64,000 nt of DNA from Nocardia cyriacigeorgica (GCF_010868145.1 NZ_JAAGUY010000001.1:310001-374000), one strand, 5' to 3'. Positions 17,449 through 26,873 are shown, counted from the first letter of the stretch. The notes: generated from the letters alone by a model not told the origin. Program-made: numbers and translations.

Positions 17449-17950
17449 TATCTGTGGATCCAGCCCTTCACACTCGCCTGCGGCGGATAGCTATCGCGCG
17501 GCCGAGCCGTGCGGTGGCGTGGTTCTCGATGCTAGCCCGGTGGAGGGCGCGCGCACAGAGGCGGTACCGATCTCATGGGACTCCTCACAGCGGACAGGTG
17601 TGACTCTCGATCCGACCACGCCAAGAATCCCTCGCGGCCGGTCGGATTTTGTGTGTGATCCCTGACCGGGAAGGCGGCGCTGGTGATCGTTCCCGAAGGC
17701 GGTGCCGACCGCTGTCACCTGCGGCTGCGCGGCCGTACAGTGACCGCGACGCGGCGCCGGGAAATGCGCGGCCGGCGCCGTGTCCCATAAATTCCCCGGC
17801 CCTGTGCCGCTGCCCGCGCGGGCCATCGTACCCGTGCCCCGTTATCTGATTGTGATTCCACCCAACAGGTCACTATTGCCCTCATGACTTATCCGATTCC
17901 CCTCCGCTGTGGGCAATTTCGGCGCGGATCACCGATATCGTCCGATAGTC
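17449..17950. other. Intergenic region without supported gene
   Basis: About 500 bases between divergently placed genes. A 111-codon minus frame and short plus frames are open but show no domain or ribosome-binding site. Two promoters facing outwards are expected; none could be fixed. Confidence 0.45.
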
Positions 17951-18940
17951 ATGATGGGCACACAGGCCGGCACGGATATCTCGAGCCCGGAAGCGAAACT
18001 CGTGCGATTCCTGATGCGCCGAAGACGGGGTACCAACGGTGCCGACATCGCGGCAACGGTGCGCCACTGCTTGGCCGAAGCCGTGCAGCAGCTGCAACCG
18101 TGCGGCGCGCGTCCGGGCGCAGGCGCGGACGCTGTGGCGGGATCGGCGGCGCGCTGGGCGCGTGAAGGCGTCGCGCTCGAAACGGTGCTCGGCGCCTATC
18201 ACGAGGGGATTCGCCAAGGGCTCGAATTCCTCGCCGACCACGCCGACGGCAACGACGGTGCGGCGGCCGAGCTGCTCGCCGGGACCCAGCTCATGGTGCG
18301 GGTCCTGGAATTGGTGACGGTGACCGCGTCGGCGGCCTACCTGGACGAGCACCGCCTCGTCGCCCGCGAGCACCAAACCGCCGCGCAAACACTGGTATCG
18401 GCGCTGCTGAGCGGTCACGGGGTCAGTGCGCTCGCCCGGCGTACCGGTATCGCCGTGGCGCCCGCGTACCAGGTGGTGGCGCTGGCGATACCGCCGCATC
18501 CGGAGGAGCGCGGCGCCGGGATCGGCGCGGTGTCGGCGGGCAGGCGCAAGCTGCGACGGGTGCAGGCAGCGCTGGCGGCGCCACTGGGGTCACGGTCGTT
18601 GTCGCTGTTGTCGGCCGACGGTGGAACGGTGCTGATCCCGCAGGACGCAGCGTCTGCGTTCGCGCCAATGCCCACGATGACCGGCGAGGTACTCGAGGTA
18701 GTCGGCGAAGCCGCCGAGGTCCACCTCACCGCCGCGGTGATTTGTGGCTCGACCGAGCGGATCCCGGAACTGGCAGGCCGCGCCCACGACGTGCTCGACC
18801 ACATCCGCGGCTCGGGTCACCCGCCGGGGCTCTACCGGATCACCGACGGCAGCGAGACCGGCGGCTGTGACTGTGCCCAGATGCCCCACCGCCCGGTAGT
18901 CGATGCCCCCAACGACGTGCGAATCGGCCGATCGGCCTGA
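17951..18940 (+). CDS. PucR-like protein lacking the HTH domain
   Basis: About 329 residues that align with the N-terminal and middle parts of the PucR-like paralogues here: ARWAREGVALETVLGAYHEG, the VAREHQTAAQTLVSALLSGH helix, and IPPHPEERGAG. After GLYRITD, where the paralogues go on to the C-terminal helix-turn-helix, it ends in an unrelated 28-residue tail (GCDCAQMPHRP). No HTH is found in any frame downstream. It may act as a non-DNA-binding modulator or be a decay product. Start uncertain: GTG 17909 is also in frame; neither has a clear ribosome-binding site. Confidence 0.75.
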   Translation: MMGTQAGTDISSPEAKLVRFLMRRRRGTNGADIAATVRHCLAEAVQQLQPCGARPGAGADAVAGSAARWAREGVALETVLGAYHEGIRQGLEFLADHADGNDGAAAELLAGTQLMVRVLELVTVTASAAYLDEHRLVAREHQTAAQTLVSALLSGHGVSALARRTGIAVAPAYQVVALAIPPHPEERGAGIGAVSAGRRKLRRVQAALAAPLGSRSLSLLSADGGTVLIPQDAASAFAPMPTMTGEVLEVVGEAAEVHLTAAVICGSTERIPELAGRAHDVLDHIRGSGHPPGLYRITDGSETGGCDCAQMPHRPVVDAPNDVRIGRSA

Positions 18941-18995
18941 TCACCCACGCATATCGTCGACTTCGCCCGGGGGACGGGCGGGACAGGAGAACGTT

Positions 18996-19400
18996 GTGAC
19001 CACCGCGCTGACCGATCGCGACATTCTGCGTGAATTGGCACCCATCGCCGAACGCCAACTCGCTTGTCACGAACCGATCGTGGAACGTATGCTCCAGCGA
19101 ATCGCCGCCGACGAAAACCTGCACATGATCTTCTATCGCACAATCAGTGGCGCCGCCTTGGATTTCGCGCCCGACGATATGGTGCGCGCCATTACCGACG
19201 TGGTCACCCGTTTCCAGATGACCGGGCTGACCCAGCCGGATTTCCGGCGTAACTCGGTGGTACTGGCCAAGAACCAAATCTTCCACCTGCGCCAGCACGT
19301 CGATGTGGTGGTCCGGCCGGTGCTGCGGGCCACCCGGTTCGAAGAACGATGCGAGGCGGCGGCCGCGCATCGTGCGGAACGGACCGCCGCGGCCGGATGA
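18996..19400 (+). pseudogene. Acyl-ACP desaturase with the centre deleted
   Basis: The product (134 residues) begins like an acyl-ACP desaturase (TDRDILRELAPIAERQLACH) and then jumps directly to the C-terminal third: RIAADENLHMIFYRTISGAA with the second iron-binding motif DENLH, then the ITDVVTRFQM block and PDFRRNSVVLAKNQI. The first EExxH iron ligand set and some 140 or more residues between are absent, so a di-iron site cannot form. The reading frame stays open across the junction. It overlaps the mycolyltransferase start by ATGA, so it may survive as a translated leader. It lies just after the HTH-less PucR gene. Confidence 0.72.
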
Positions 19401-20446
19401 GAGTACGGATACCGGTGACGGCGGCGGCGATGGCGATGGTCGCCGCCGTCTGTGCGACCCCAACGGCGGCCGTACCCGTCGCGCCGATACTGCGGGCGCC
19501 AGGGGGCACACCAACGGCCGAATCAGCCTTCACCCGAACATCGTTGGTGCGCATCGAGGTTCTCGGCAAGCAGCGCATCCGGCTGCACATCGCGTCTGCG
19601 GCTATGCGGCGGGTCATCGCGATCGACACCCTGATCGGCACAGGTCCGGCACCCCGCCCCACGCTGTACCTGCTCGACGGAGTCGATGGTGAAAAGACCT
19701 CGGGCTGGCTCACCAAAGGCGGTGCCGACGAATTCTTCGCCGACAAACCCGTCGACGTAGTGCTCACCACGGGCGGCACCGGCAGCATGTACACGGACTG
19801 GGTGCGCACCGACGCCGCGCTCGGGCTGAACCGGTGGGAGACTTTCCTTACCGAGGAACTGCCGCCGTTGGTGGAAACCTATCTCGGGGGCACCGGTACA
19901 CGCGCGATCGCCGGCGTGTCGATGGGCGCGCAGGCGGCGATGATGCTCACCCAGCGTCACCCGGGGATGTACCGCGCGGTCGCGGGGATGAGCGGATGCT
20001 ATTCGACTTCGGACCAGTTGGGCCGCGCGGTCACCACCATCACCGTCGCCTCGCGCGGTGGTAACCCGGAGAACCTGTGGGGCCCGCCCTCCTCACCGGA
20101 ATGGGCCGCCCACGACAGCCTGCTCGGTGCCGACAAGCTGCGAGGGACGGCGATCTATCTGTCGGCCGCCACGGGCGCACCGACCGGAGTCGACCTGGCG
20201 GAGGTGGCGCGGGCGCCCGATATCGTTGCGGCGCTGGGGGACATGGGCGGTGGCGCGGCGCTGGAAGCCGGTGCGCGCGCATGTACCGAACGACTCGCCA
20301 CGCGGTTGGCGGAACTCGGCATCCCGGCCACAGTGGACCTATTGTCCGAAGGGATGCATACCTGGCCGGACTTCCGGGCTCAGCTGCCACTGACCTGGCC
20401 GACCCTCGCGAAAGCGCTCGGCCTCCCGGGCCCGGCGCCGCGCTAG
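19397..20446 (+). CDS. Antigen-85-family mycolyltransferase / esterase
   Basis: A 349-residue exported protein of the Ag85 esterase family that moves mycolic acids onto trehalose or arabinogalactan. The signal peptide ends near TAAVPVAP. Seen are LYLLDGVDG, the ETFLTEELPPLVETYLG block, the nucleophile GVSMGAQAAM (about residue 175) and a late MHTWPDF histidine. The start at 19397 overlaps the stop of the desaturase remnant. Compared with the paralogue at 32111 the Ser elbow is canonical, while the region after the His (WPDF, not WxYW) differs. Confidence 0.88.
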   Translation: MRVRIPVTAAAMAMVAAVCATPTAAVPVAPILRAPGGTPTAESAFTRTSLVRIEVLGKQRIRLHIASAAMRRVIAIDTLIGTGPAPRPTLYLLDGVDGEKTSGWLTKGGADEFFADKPVDVVLTTGGTGSMYTDWVRTDAALGLNRWETFLTEELPPLVETYLGGTGTRAIAGVSMGAQAAMMLTQRHPGMYRAVAGMSGCYSTSDQLGRAVTTITVASRGGNPENLWGPPSSPEWAAHDSLLGADKLRGTAIYLSAATGAPTGVDLAEVARAPDIVAALGDMGGGAALEAGARACTERLATRLAELGIPATVDLLSEGMHTWPDFRAQLPLTWPTLAKALGLPGPAPR

Positions 20447-20470
20447 CCCTCAACCGCCCGCATTCGGCGG

Positions 20471-21508
20471 CTACGCGGCAAACCGCACGTCGGCGGCCGC
20501 ATAACCGAAGAGTTTGCGGCCGTGTGAACTCGCCTCGATGGCGACGGTGCCGCGACGCCGCTGCGTGTCCAGAGAGGTGACCCGGCCGCCGAACTCGATC
20601 GGGCAGGACGCCAGCGCGGGAATCCGCAGACAGTGCGTGTAGTGGGCGAATTGGGCGCGTAGGCGGGTCACCGCGGCCGGGTCACCGAGCCATGAGCTCA
20701 GGTATCCCGCGGCCAGACCCAGTTTGAGCATGCCGGGCGCGACCACCGTCGGCAGATCGGGCTCGATCGCGGTGCGTTCATCGAACAGTGCCGGGTTCGC
20801 ATCGCCGGTGACGCCCGCGTAGTTCACCAGATCGCCTCGGGACAGGCGCAGCGTCGTCGGCGGTAGCGCGGCGCCGACCCGCAGGGTGGCGGGATCGACC
20901 GCGACGCGCGGGGTATGGCGCGGATGCATGACGGTCACCGGCTCGGTGGCCGCGGCGGTCACTGTGCCAGGCAGGGGTTCGGCCGGGCAATCGGACATCG
21001 CCACCCGGCGGACCGCGTCACCGAGCCGAGCGGATTCGCCGGTGCGGGCGAGCAGAGCGGTGGAGCCGGTCTGGACCACATCACCGCCAACGTCGGTGAG
21101 CAGGCTCTTGATCGCCACCACGTCGTAATCGGCGAAATGGCGAAACGATTCGAAGTAGATGTCGCAGGTGAGTTCGTCACCGGCGATGAGCGGCCTGCCG
21201 ATGTCGATCACTTGATCGGCGTGCAGAATCCGGGCCGGGTCGTAGCCGGTAAGGACGGTGTCCAGAATTTCGCGGTGCACCCGCAGCAGAATGATCGAGG
21301 CGAACGTCGAGGGTGCGATCAGCCCGGGATATCCCAGTGCCGCCGCGTCCGGTTCGCGCCAGTGCGCCGGATGCCGGTCCTGCACGGCGCGGGCGAATTC
21401 GCGAATCTTTTCCCGGCCCACGGTGTACCGGTGCGCGGAGCGGTACCGGTGGTCGAGCAAGGCCCTGACCTGATCGGCGGGGGCGAGGGTGGTGGCTGTC
21501 TCGAGCAT
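20471..21508 (-). CDS. Fused HadA/HadB-like double-hotdog dehydratase
   Basis: A 345-residue fusion of two hotdog (MaoC-like) domains. The N-half (residues about 15-150) resembles HadA (FAS1-like dehydratase; the ALGYPGLIAPSTFA block), the C-half (about 200-340) resembles HadB (VNYAGVTGDANPALFDE, VVAPGMLKLGLAA). These form a (3R)-hydroxyacyl-ACP dehydratase of the mycolic-acid FAS-II cycle. The HadB hydratase motif is normally GDxNPxH; here the position after NPA is Leu (CTG), so the catalytic His is missing. It may be inactive or specialised. Convergent with the mycolyltransferase, 24 bases apart. Confidence 0.82.
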   Translation of the reverse strand: MLETATTLAPADQVRALLDHRYRSAHRYTVGREKIREFARAVQDRHPAHWREPDAAALGYPGLIAPSTFASIILLRVHREILDTVLTGYDPARILHADQVIDIGRPLIAGDELTCDIYFESFRHFADYDVVAIKSLLTDVGGDVVQTGSTALLARTGESARLGDAVRRVAMSDCPAEPLPGTVTAAATEPVTVMHPRHTPRVAVDPATLRVGAALPPTTLRLSRGDLVNYAGVTGDANPALFDERTAIEPDLPTVVAPGMLKLGLAAGYLSSWLGDPAAVTRLRAQFAHYTHCLRIPALASCPIEFGGRVTSLDTQRRRGTVAIEASSHGRKLFGYAAADVRFAA

Positions 21509-21553
21509 GTTCGCTCCTTGATTGCGCTCGGATCGGAATTCATGACGCGAGTG

Positions 21554-22186
21554 TCAGCGCATCGGCCCGAATACCCAGGCAAAGGCGGGAACATGGTCGG
21601 GGGTGACGGCGGCAGCGACCGCAACACCAGCGGCGACGAAACTGGCGACGGCGCGATCGATATGGTCGGCGGAGGTCACCACGACCGCGTCGGTGACACC
21701 GATATCGTGCATGATCCGCGCGGAGTGCTGAGCGTTCTGGACCGTGTCGACCGCGGCCGGATCGAGGTGAACGCGGTGGGCCGGAATCCCGTGCCGGACG
21801 AGCCAGTCCGCCATCACGACCGCCTCACTCACGCCGTTTCGTGGGTTGCCGCCGGTGACGATGATCGGCGAGGCCGGTGCCAGCAGGGCCTGGACGTATC
21901 CGGCGTGTAGCCGGTCGATGAGCTCGGGCCGCATGGTGCCGTCGGGTAGTAGTCCGTAGCCGAGGACGACGATCGCGGTACCCGGCCCGTGGACCTGTGC
22001 CAGTGGCCCGGACACGAACTCGGCCGAACCCGTCGAATCCGCGGTCGCAGCCGGCGCGTGCAGACCTGCGCCGACCATGGTGGCCGCGCCGAGCACAGCG
22101 AATGCGGTGAGCCGCAGGATCGGTCGCCTGCGGCGGGCCCTTGCGCAGGTACGTGGATGGGTCGGCGATGCCATCGAGTCGAACAT
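21554..22186 (-). CDS. Exported YdcF-like (DUF218) protein
   Basis: A 210-residue protein with an Arg-rich N-terminus and a signal/anchor segment (LTAFAVLGAATMVGAGLH), then a DUF218 domain: AIVVLGYGLLPDGTM, RLHAGYVQALLA, IIVTGGNPRNGVSEAVVM, the HLDPAAVDTVQNA block and VVVTSADHIDRA. YdcF-type proteins are linked to envelope polysaccharide or vancomycin-related phenotypes, but the reaction is unknown. Start 22186 has GGGAG five bases upstream; ATG 22246 is in frame further out. Promoters probably lie in the 500-base gap behind it. Confidence 0.85.
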   Translation of the reverse strand: MFDSMASPTHPRTCARARRRRPILRLTAFAVLGAATMVGAGLHAPAATADSTGSAEFVSGPLAQVHGPGTAIVVLGYGLLPDGTMRPELIDRLHAGYVQALLAPASPIIVTGGNPRNGVSEAVVMADWLVRHGIPAHRVHLDPAAVDTVQNAQHSARIMHDIGVTDAVVVTSADHIDRAVASFVAAGVAVAAAVTPDHVPAFAWVFGPMR

Positions 22187-22700
22187 GGGCGCTCCCAAGA
22201 GTTTGCCGGGCGGTGACCACCGGAGGCGGGAAATGTATTGCTCCATGATTCGGCACGCATCGGCACATATGTCGTGATTTGTTGGTTATCTGGAGGATTC
22301 ACCGATTCCCTGCGCCCGATGTGGTGTCGGCCCACGTCAGGTTGTGATGCGGGACCTGCCGCCTGGTTGCGGGACTGTGAGATTCACCGTGCGGGGTTCC
22401 GTAGCCGGCGGATGTGTCGGGTCGCAACGCATCCGGCCGTTCGGTGGGCATGCGGCGTTTCGGCTGCCAGCTTTGGCCATACCGCAGTGGCCGAACGCAT
22501 ACGATAGTGACAGGTGTAGCTGTCAGTGATTATTGCGGGTACGCGCGAGAAAAGAATTGTGGATAGCTACGACTAATTCGCGGAGTCCGGCTGAAGAATA
22601 CGAATTCGGCCTCGGAGGGGGCTGCGGTTCGAAATATCGTGTTCTGATGGGGTGGTCCCGAACCTGGGATGCGTTACAAAGCACAACCGAGGATTACCTT
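22187..22700. other. Intergenic region with divergent promoters
   Basis: About 510 bases, lower in GC than the surroundings, between the YdcF gene and the small secreted peptide. I see no convincing reading frame, RNA gene or inverted repeat. Confidence 0.45.
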
Positions 22701-22874
22701 ATGAATTCCAGAATCATCCGTCCGTTCGCCATCGCCGGGCTCGTGCTGTCTGCCACCACACTGGGTGTCGGCACCGCCTCCGCGGAGGCGGGCACGGCCG
22801 CGCCCGTCTCGGGCTCTGTTGAGGTGTGCGCCCCCATTCCGATCGGGCCGCTGGAGCTCAGCCTCTGCCTGTAG
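22701..22874 (+). CDS. Small secreted peptide
   Basis: A 57-residue pre-peptide. Residues 1-28 form a clear signal peptide (start MNSRIIRPFA, hydrophobic core, cleavage expected after ASA). The mature part is about 29 residues, has two Cys (VEVCAPIPIGPLELSLCL) that could pair, and ends in the hydrophobic LSLCL. GAGG lies 9 bases upstream. Short Cys-pair exported peptides of this form are common in Nocardia but uncharacterised. It stands alone. Confidence 0.65.
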   Translation: MNSRIIRPFAIAGLVLSATTLGVGTASAEAGTAAPVSGSVEVCAPIPIGPLELSLCL

Positions 22875-23104
22875 TCGGCGGGCCAGAATCGTCTGCGGCG
22901 GTGGTGAACTCGCACGGGTTCGCCACCGCCGCGTGGCTCGCCCTGACGTCGCCGCCGACCAGACGTTCTGGCACGTTGTTGGAAACCATAAGCGATTCCG
23001 CTATCCGTTCCTCCTTGTCACAATCGAAGGTCCGGACTGCACGATCCGTCCTCGCGGTAGCGTGAATCCCTGCCCCAGTGGCCTGTGGGTGGGAAGGAAT
23101 CACC

Positions 23105-24376
23105 ATGTCTGTCGCAACCTCCGCCGAGCCGTTTCTCACCGCTTCGGGTGGCCTGGTATCCACCCCGCTGAAGGACGTACGGACCATTTCCCGCCAGATG
23201 GTGGGCCATTTCGTCGAGAACGTCGTGCCGTGTGCGACATTGCCAGGAGAGGCGCTCGACGGGGATATCACCGCAATAACAAGGGTGTGCTTGGAATTGA
23301 CCAAGAGCATGCTCGACGGGCGGGATCTGCCGGGTCGTACCGAGCGGGTGCAGGACGCCGCCGCCGACTGGGCGCGCGAGGGCATCCCGATCGATACCAT
23401 CCATCACGCCATCCACGAAGGGTTCAAACTCGCCTTCGACCTCCTGCTGGTGAATGGCACACCCCATGATCACGCCACCGTCGTCGGCGTCGCCCGGCGG
23501 TTGATGGACGCCCTCGAGATGATCAGCGCGTCGGTATCGGTCGCCTACGTGCGCGAACTACGTTCTGCGGTCAGCGAACACCACACCGCCGTGCACACCT
23601 TGACCTCGGCGCTGCTGGGTGGCCAGAGCACCTCGACCATGGCAAGGGAGTGTGGCATCGAGGTCGCCGACCGCTATCACGTCGTGGCCCTGGAACTCCC
23701 GCCGCATCCGGAGGAACTGGACTCCGCCCTCGATGCGAAAGTGGTTGCGCGACGGAAGTTGCGGCGAGTTCAGGCAGAACTCGCCGATCGGTGCGGTGGA
23801 AAAGTGCTGTCACTGATGAGTGTCGACGGCGGGACGCTGCTGCTGCCCGATTCGGAGTTCGCCGATCCGGATCTGGACGGGCTGATCGCGCATCTGTCCG
23901 CAGCGGCGGAAGTGCCGGTCCGGGCGGTGGCGATGGAGGCGGCGCCTGCGGAGATCCCGCGGGTCGCCGAACAAGCCCATGAACTCGTCGATATCGTCCA
24001 GCGGATCGGCGGCGAGACCAAGGTGTATCGCCCACACGAACTGGCATTCGAGTACCAGCTGACCCGACCCGGACCGGCCCGCGACTACCTGAGCTCGGTG
24101 CTCGATTCTCTCGAAGCCCATCCGGACCTGCTACAAACACTCGAAGTGCATATGTCGACGAACATGCAACGCTCCCGCTCGGCACGGAAACTCTACGTCC
24201 ACACCAATACGGTCGATTACCGATTGAAACGGATCGGACAGATCACCGGATTCGACCCGAACGACGTCACGGGTCTCTGCTACCTTCGAGCCGCGCTACT
24301 GATCCGAGCCCATCGCGGAGGGAACACCGCCGAGGTGGCGCGTCGCGCGAGTGAGGCCGGAACCTACGCGGTCTGA
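23105..24376 (+). CDS. PucR/CdaR-like transcriptional regulator
   Basis: A 423-residue full-length paralogue of 561-1817: the N-terminal block DWAREGIPIDTIHHAIHEG, the AVSEHHTAVHTLTSALLGGQ helix, the sensor region with LPPHPEELDS, and the C-terminal helix-turn-helix (RSARKLYVHTNTVDYRLKRI). Start 23105 is set by GGAAGG with an 8-base spacing. It faces the dormancy island beginning at 24520 and could regulate either side; no operator is recognised. Confidence 0.9.
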   Translation: MSVATSAEPFLTASGGLVSTPLKDVRTISRQMVGHFVENVVPCATLPGEALDGDITAITRVCLELTKSMLDGRDLPGRTERVQDAAADWAREGIPIDTIHHAIHEGFKLAFDLLLVNGTPHDHATVVGVARRLMDALEMISASVSVAYVRELRSAVSEHHTAVHTLTSALLGGQSTSTMARECGIEVADRYHVVALELPPHPEELDSALDAKVVARRKLRRVQAELADRCGGKVLSLMSVDGGTLLLPDSEFADPDLDGLIAHLSAAAEVPVRAVAMEAAPAEIPRVAEQAHELVDIVQRIGGETKVYRPHELAFEYQLTRPGPARDYLSSVLDSLEAHPDLLQTLEVHMSTNMQRSRSARKLYVHTNTVDYRLKRIGQITGFDPNDVTGLCYLRAALLIRAHRGGNTAEVARRASEAGTYAV

Positions 24377-24457
24377 TCGAGGACGGAGCGGCGCCGATCC
24401 TTCGAGATATCGCCGACGATCACCATGATGACGACGGCGTTCCGGCCGGTGACCATC

Positions 24458-24475
24458 GGCCCTCGATCAAGGGCC
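24458..24475. promoter_or_regulatory. Candidate palindrome upstream of the Acg-type gene
   Basis: GGCCCTCGATCAAGGGCC is symmetric in 16 of 18 positions and lies about 45 bases upstream of the nitroreductase start, where a DevR (DosR) site would be expected. It does not match the mycobacterial consensus closely (GGGAC-N4-GTCCC), so assignment as a DevR box is a guess. Confidence 0.3.
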
Positions 24476-24519
24476 TGAAGCCCATAGGCGCCGCGCGGCG
24501 GCGGGGCAACACTGGAGCC

Positions 24520-25542
24520 ATGATGGACAGCAACGCCCACGTGGCGACCTTGGCGCCGGATCTGCCGACCGTCCGAGCGGCACTGCGACGAGCCTGCCGT
24601 GCGCCCTCGGTGCACAACACGCAGCCATGGCGGTGGGAGTTCGACGGGACGACGCTGAGCCTGTCCCGCGACGACGACCGGCGATTGGCCGCTGCGGACC
24701 CGACCGGACGTCAGCTGGTGATCAGTTGCGGCGCGGTGCTGCACCACCTGCGTACAGTTCTGGCCGCGGGTGGATGGCGAACCGACGTGGAACGTGCGCC
24801 GGACCCTGCGCGTCCGGATCTGCTGGCTCGCCTGACCTTCCGGCGGTGGGCCGATCCTCCGGACGCAGTGGTGGCCCGTGCCGCCGCGATCGAAGCGCGG
24901 CGCACCGATCGGCTACCGCTGGCAGCGCCCGCCGGGTTCGAGGAGGTGGCGCGGTCGGCGCGGATGCTGGCGAGCCCCCATGAGATCGAGGTGGACGTTC
25001 TCGATGACCGCGCGCGGCCACTGCTCGCCGAGGCCTCGCGGGAGGCCGATGCGAAACGGCGGTACGACATGGATTATCACGCCGAACTGCATTGGTGGGC
25101 GGGGCATTCACCGGACCGCGACGGTATCCCACACACCGCATTGCCTTCCGGCGCGGAAGCCGGCCACGTACCGGTTGCGCGCACATTTCCTCCGCCGGCG
25201 CATTCGGAGCGCCGCCGCGACATCGACGACCAGGCGAAACTCGTCGTACTCAGTTCGGCGGGCAACAGCCTGACCGATTGGCTGCGTGTCGGTGAAGCGC
25301 TGTCGGCAGTCCTGCTGGAATGCACCCGGGCAGGCCTGGCCACATGCGCCTTGACCCATATCACCGAGCTGGTCGGTGCCCGCGCAACACTCGAAGGGCT
25401 CATCGCCTGCGACGGGGTGTCTCAGGTGCTCCTGCGCGTCGGTGCCGCGCCGGCCGACCCCGCTCCCGCACCGCCGACGCCGCGTCGGCCGGTCGGCGAG
25501 ATATTGACGATTCTCCCGCCGATGGCCAGGGATATGGACTGA
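24520..25542 (+). CDS. Acg-family FMN-binding nitroreductase-like protein
   Basis: A 340-residue member of the Acg family (Mycobacterium Rv2032 type), a nitroreductase fold that binds FMN but has a lid over the active site. Signatures: CRAPSVHNTQPWRWEF near residue 28, RQLVISCGAVLHHLR near 66, and FRRWADPP. Acg genes belong to the DosR dormancy regulon in mycobacteria, in keeping with the devR/devS pair 4 kb downstream. Role thought to be flavin storage or stress survival. Cytosolic. Confidence 0.88.
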   Translation: MMDSNAHVATLAPDLPTVRAALRRACRAPSVHNTQPWRWEFDGTTLSLSRDDDRRLAAADPTGRQLVISCGAVLHHLRTVLAAGGWRTDVERAPDPARPDLLARLTFRRWADPPDAVVARAAAIEARRTDRLPLAAPAGFEEVARSARMLASPHEIEVDVLDDRARPLLAEASREADAKRRYDMDYHAELHWWAGHSPDRDGIPHTALPSGAEAGHVPVARTFPPPAHSERRRDIDDQAKLVVLSSAGNSLTDWLRVGEALSAVLLECTRAGLATCALTHITELVGARATLEGLIACDGVSQVLLRVGAAPADPAPAPPTPRRPVGEILTILPPMARDMD

Positions 25543-25642
25543 CAGCCGCCGCAATGCCACCCCCGTCGACCGGATCCGCGACATGCCGGACGGTCGCCGG
25601 CGCCGGAATCCCGCCGGACTCGTCGGGGCATGGTTTCCTGAG

Positions 25643-26860
25643 ATGGTGACCGTTTCCGTTACCGACCTCGGTAAGCAACGGGGGTCGAACCTAGCGCTCG
25701 CGACCTGGGTGTCCGCGATCAATTTCTGGGCCTGGAACATGATCGGCCCACTGTCCACCACATATGCCGGCGATCTGTCGCTGAGCAGTGCCGAGACGTC
25801 GATGCTTGTCGCCACGCCGATCCTGGTGGGTTCGCTGGGCCGGATCGCGGTCGGCGCCCTCACCGACCGGTTCGGCGGGCGAGTCATGTTCATCGCCATC
25901 TCGGTCGCATCGATCCTGCCCGTGCTCGCCGTCGGCGCGGCGGGGGCGGCCGAATCGTATCCGCTGCTGCTGGTCTTCGGTTTCTTCCTCGGCATCGCTG
26001 GCACGATCTTCGCCGTCGGTATCCCGTTCGCCAACAACTGGTACGAACCGTCCCGACGTGGTTTCGCGACCGGTGTGTTCGGTGCCGGAATGGTCGGTAC
26101 CGCGCTCTCGGCGTTCTTCACACCCCGGTTCGTGAACTGGTTCGGTGTGTTCCCGACCCATGCGATTGTGGCGGTGGCACTGGCGATCACCGCGGTGGTG
26201 TGTGTTCTGGTGATGCGGGACTCCCCGGAATTTCATCCGAACACCGATCCGGTGGTTCCGAAATTGGTTGCCGCCTTGAAGCTGCGCGTGACCTGGGAGA
26301 TGTCGTTCCTGTATGCGGTCGTGTTCGGTGGTTTCGTCGCCTTCAGTAATTACCTGCCCACCTACATCAAGACGATCTATGGGTTCTCCGCCGTCGATGC
26401 CGGTGCGCGGACGGCGGCCTTCGCGCTGGCCGCGGTGATCGCCCGCCCGATCGGCGGGGCGCTGGCCGACCGGATCGCGCCGAAGTATGTGGTGCTGGTG
26501 TCGTTCGCAGGGACTGCGGTGATGGCGTTCATCGCGGTGTTCCAGCCGCCGCCGGATGTGTGGTCGGCGACCGATTTCATTCTGCTGGCCATTTTCCTCG
26601 GTATCGGCACCGGTGGTGTGTTCGCCTGGGTTGCGCGCCGTGCGCCCGCCCGGTCGGTGGGGTCGGTCACCGGCGTGGTGGCCGCCGCAGGTGGTCTCGG
26701 TGGCTACTTCCCGCCGTTGGTCATGGGCGCGACCTACGATCCGGTCGACAACGACTACACCGTTGGGCTGCTTCTGCTCGTCGCGACGGCGATCATCGCC
26801 TTGATCTACACGGCCACGAAATTACATGCGAGAGAGCAGGTTCCAGCCGAAGTGCGATAA
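25643..26860 (+). CDS. NarK-family nitrate/nitrite MFS transporter
   Basis: About 405 residues, twelve predicted membrane helices. Both family nitrate signatures are there: GIAGTIFAVGIPFANNWY (first) and GIGTGGVFAWVA (second, a shortened G-rich form), along with the MFS loop GRIAVGALTDRFGGR. NarK2-type porters import nitrate or export nitrite under hypoxia and are DosR-regulated in mycobacteria. Start uncertain: ATG 25643 or earlier GTG/ATG codons in frame; no strong ribosome-binding site. 100 bases behind the Acg-type gene, probably co-transcribed. Confidence 0.9.
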   Translation: MVTVSVTDLGKQRGSNLALATWVSAINFWAWNMIGPLSTTYAGDLSLSSAETSMLVATPILVGSLGRIAVGALTDRFGGRVMFIAISVASILPVLAVGAAGAAESYPLLLVFGFFLGIAGTIFAVGIPFANNWYEPSRRGFATGVFGAGMVGTALSAFFTPRFVNWFGVFPTHAIVAVALAITAVVCVLVMRDSPEFHPNTDPVVPKLVAALKLRVTWEMSFLYAVVFGGFVAFSNYLPTYIKTIYGFSAVDAGARTAAFALAAVIARPIGGALADRIAPKYVVLVSFAGTAVMAFIAVFQPPPDVWSATDFILLAIFLGIGTGGVFAWVARRAPARSVGSVTGVVAAAGGLGGYFPPLVMGATYDPVDNDYTVGLLLLVATAIIALIYTATKLHAREQVPAEVR

Positions 26861-26873
26861 CAGGCCGCGGGCG

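Noticed and set aside
17491..17826. 111-codon minus-strand frame
   Set aside because: No domain, no ribosome-binding site, composition like a shadow frame.
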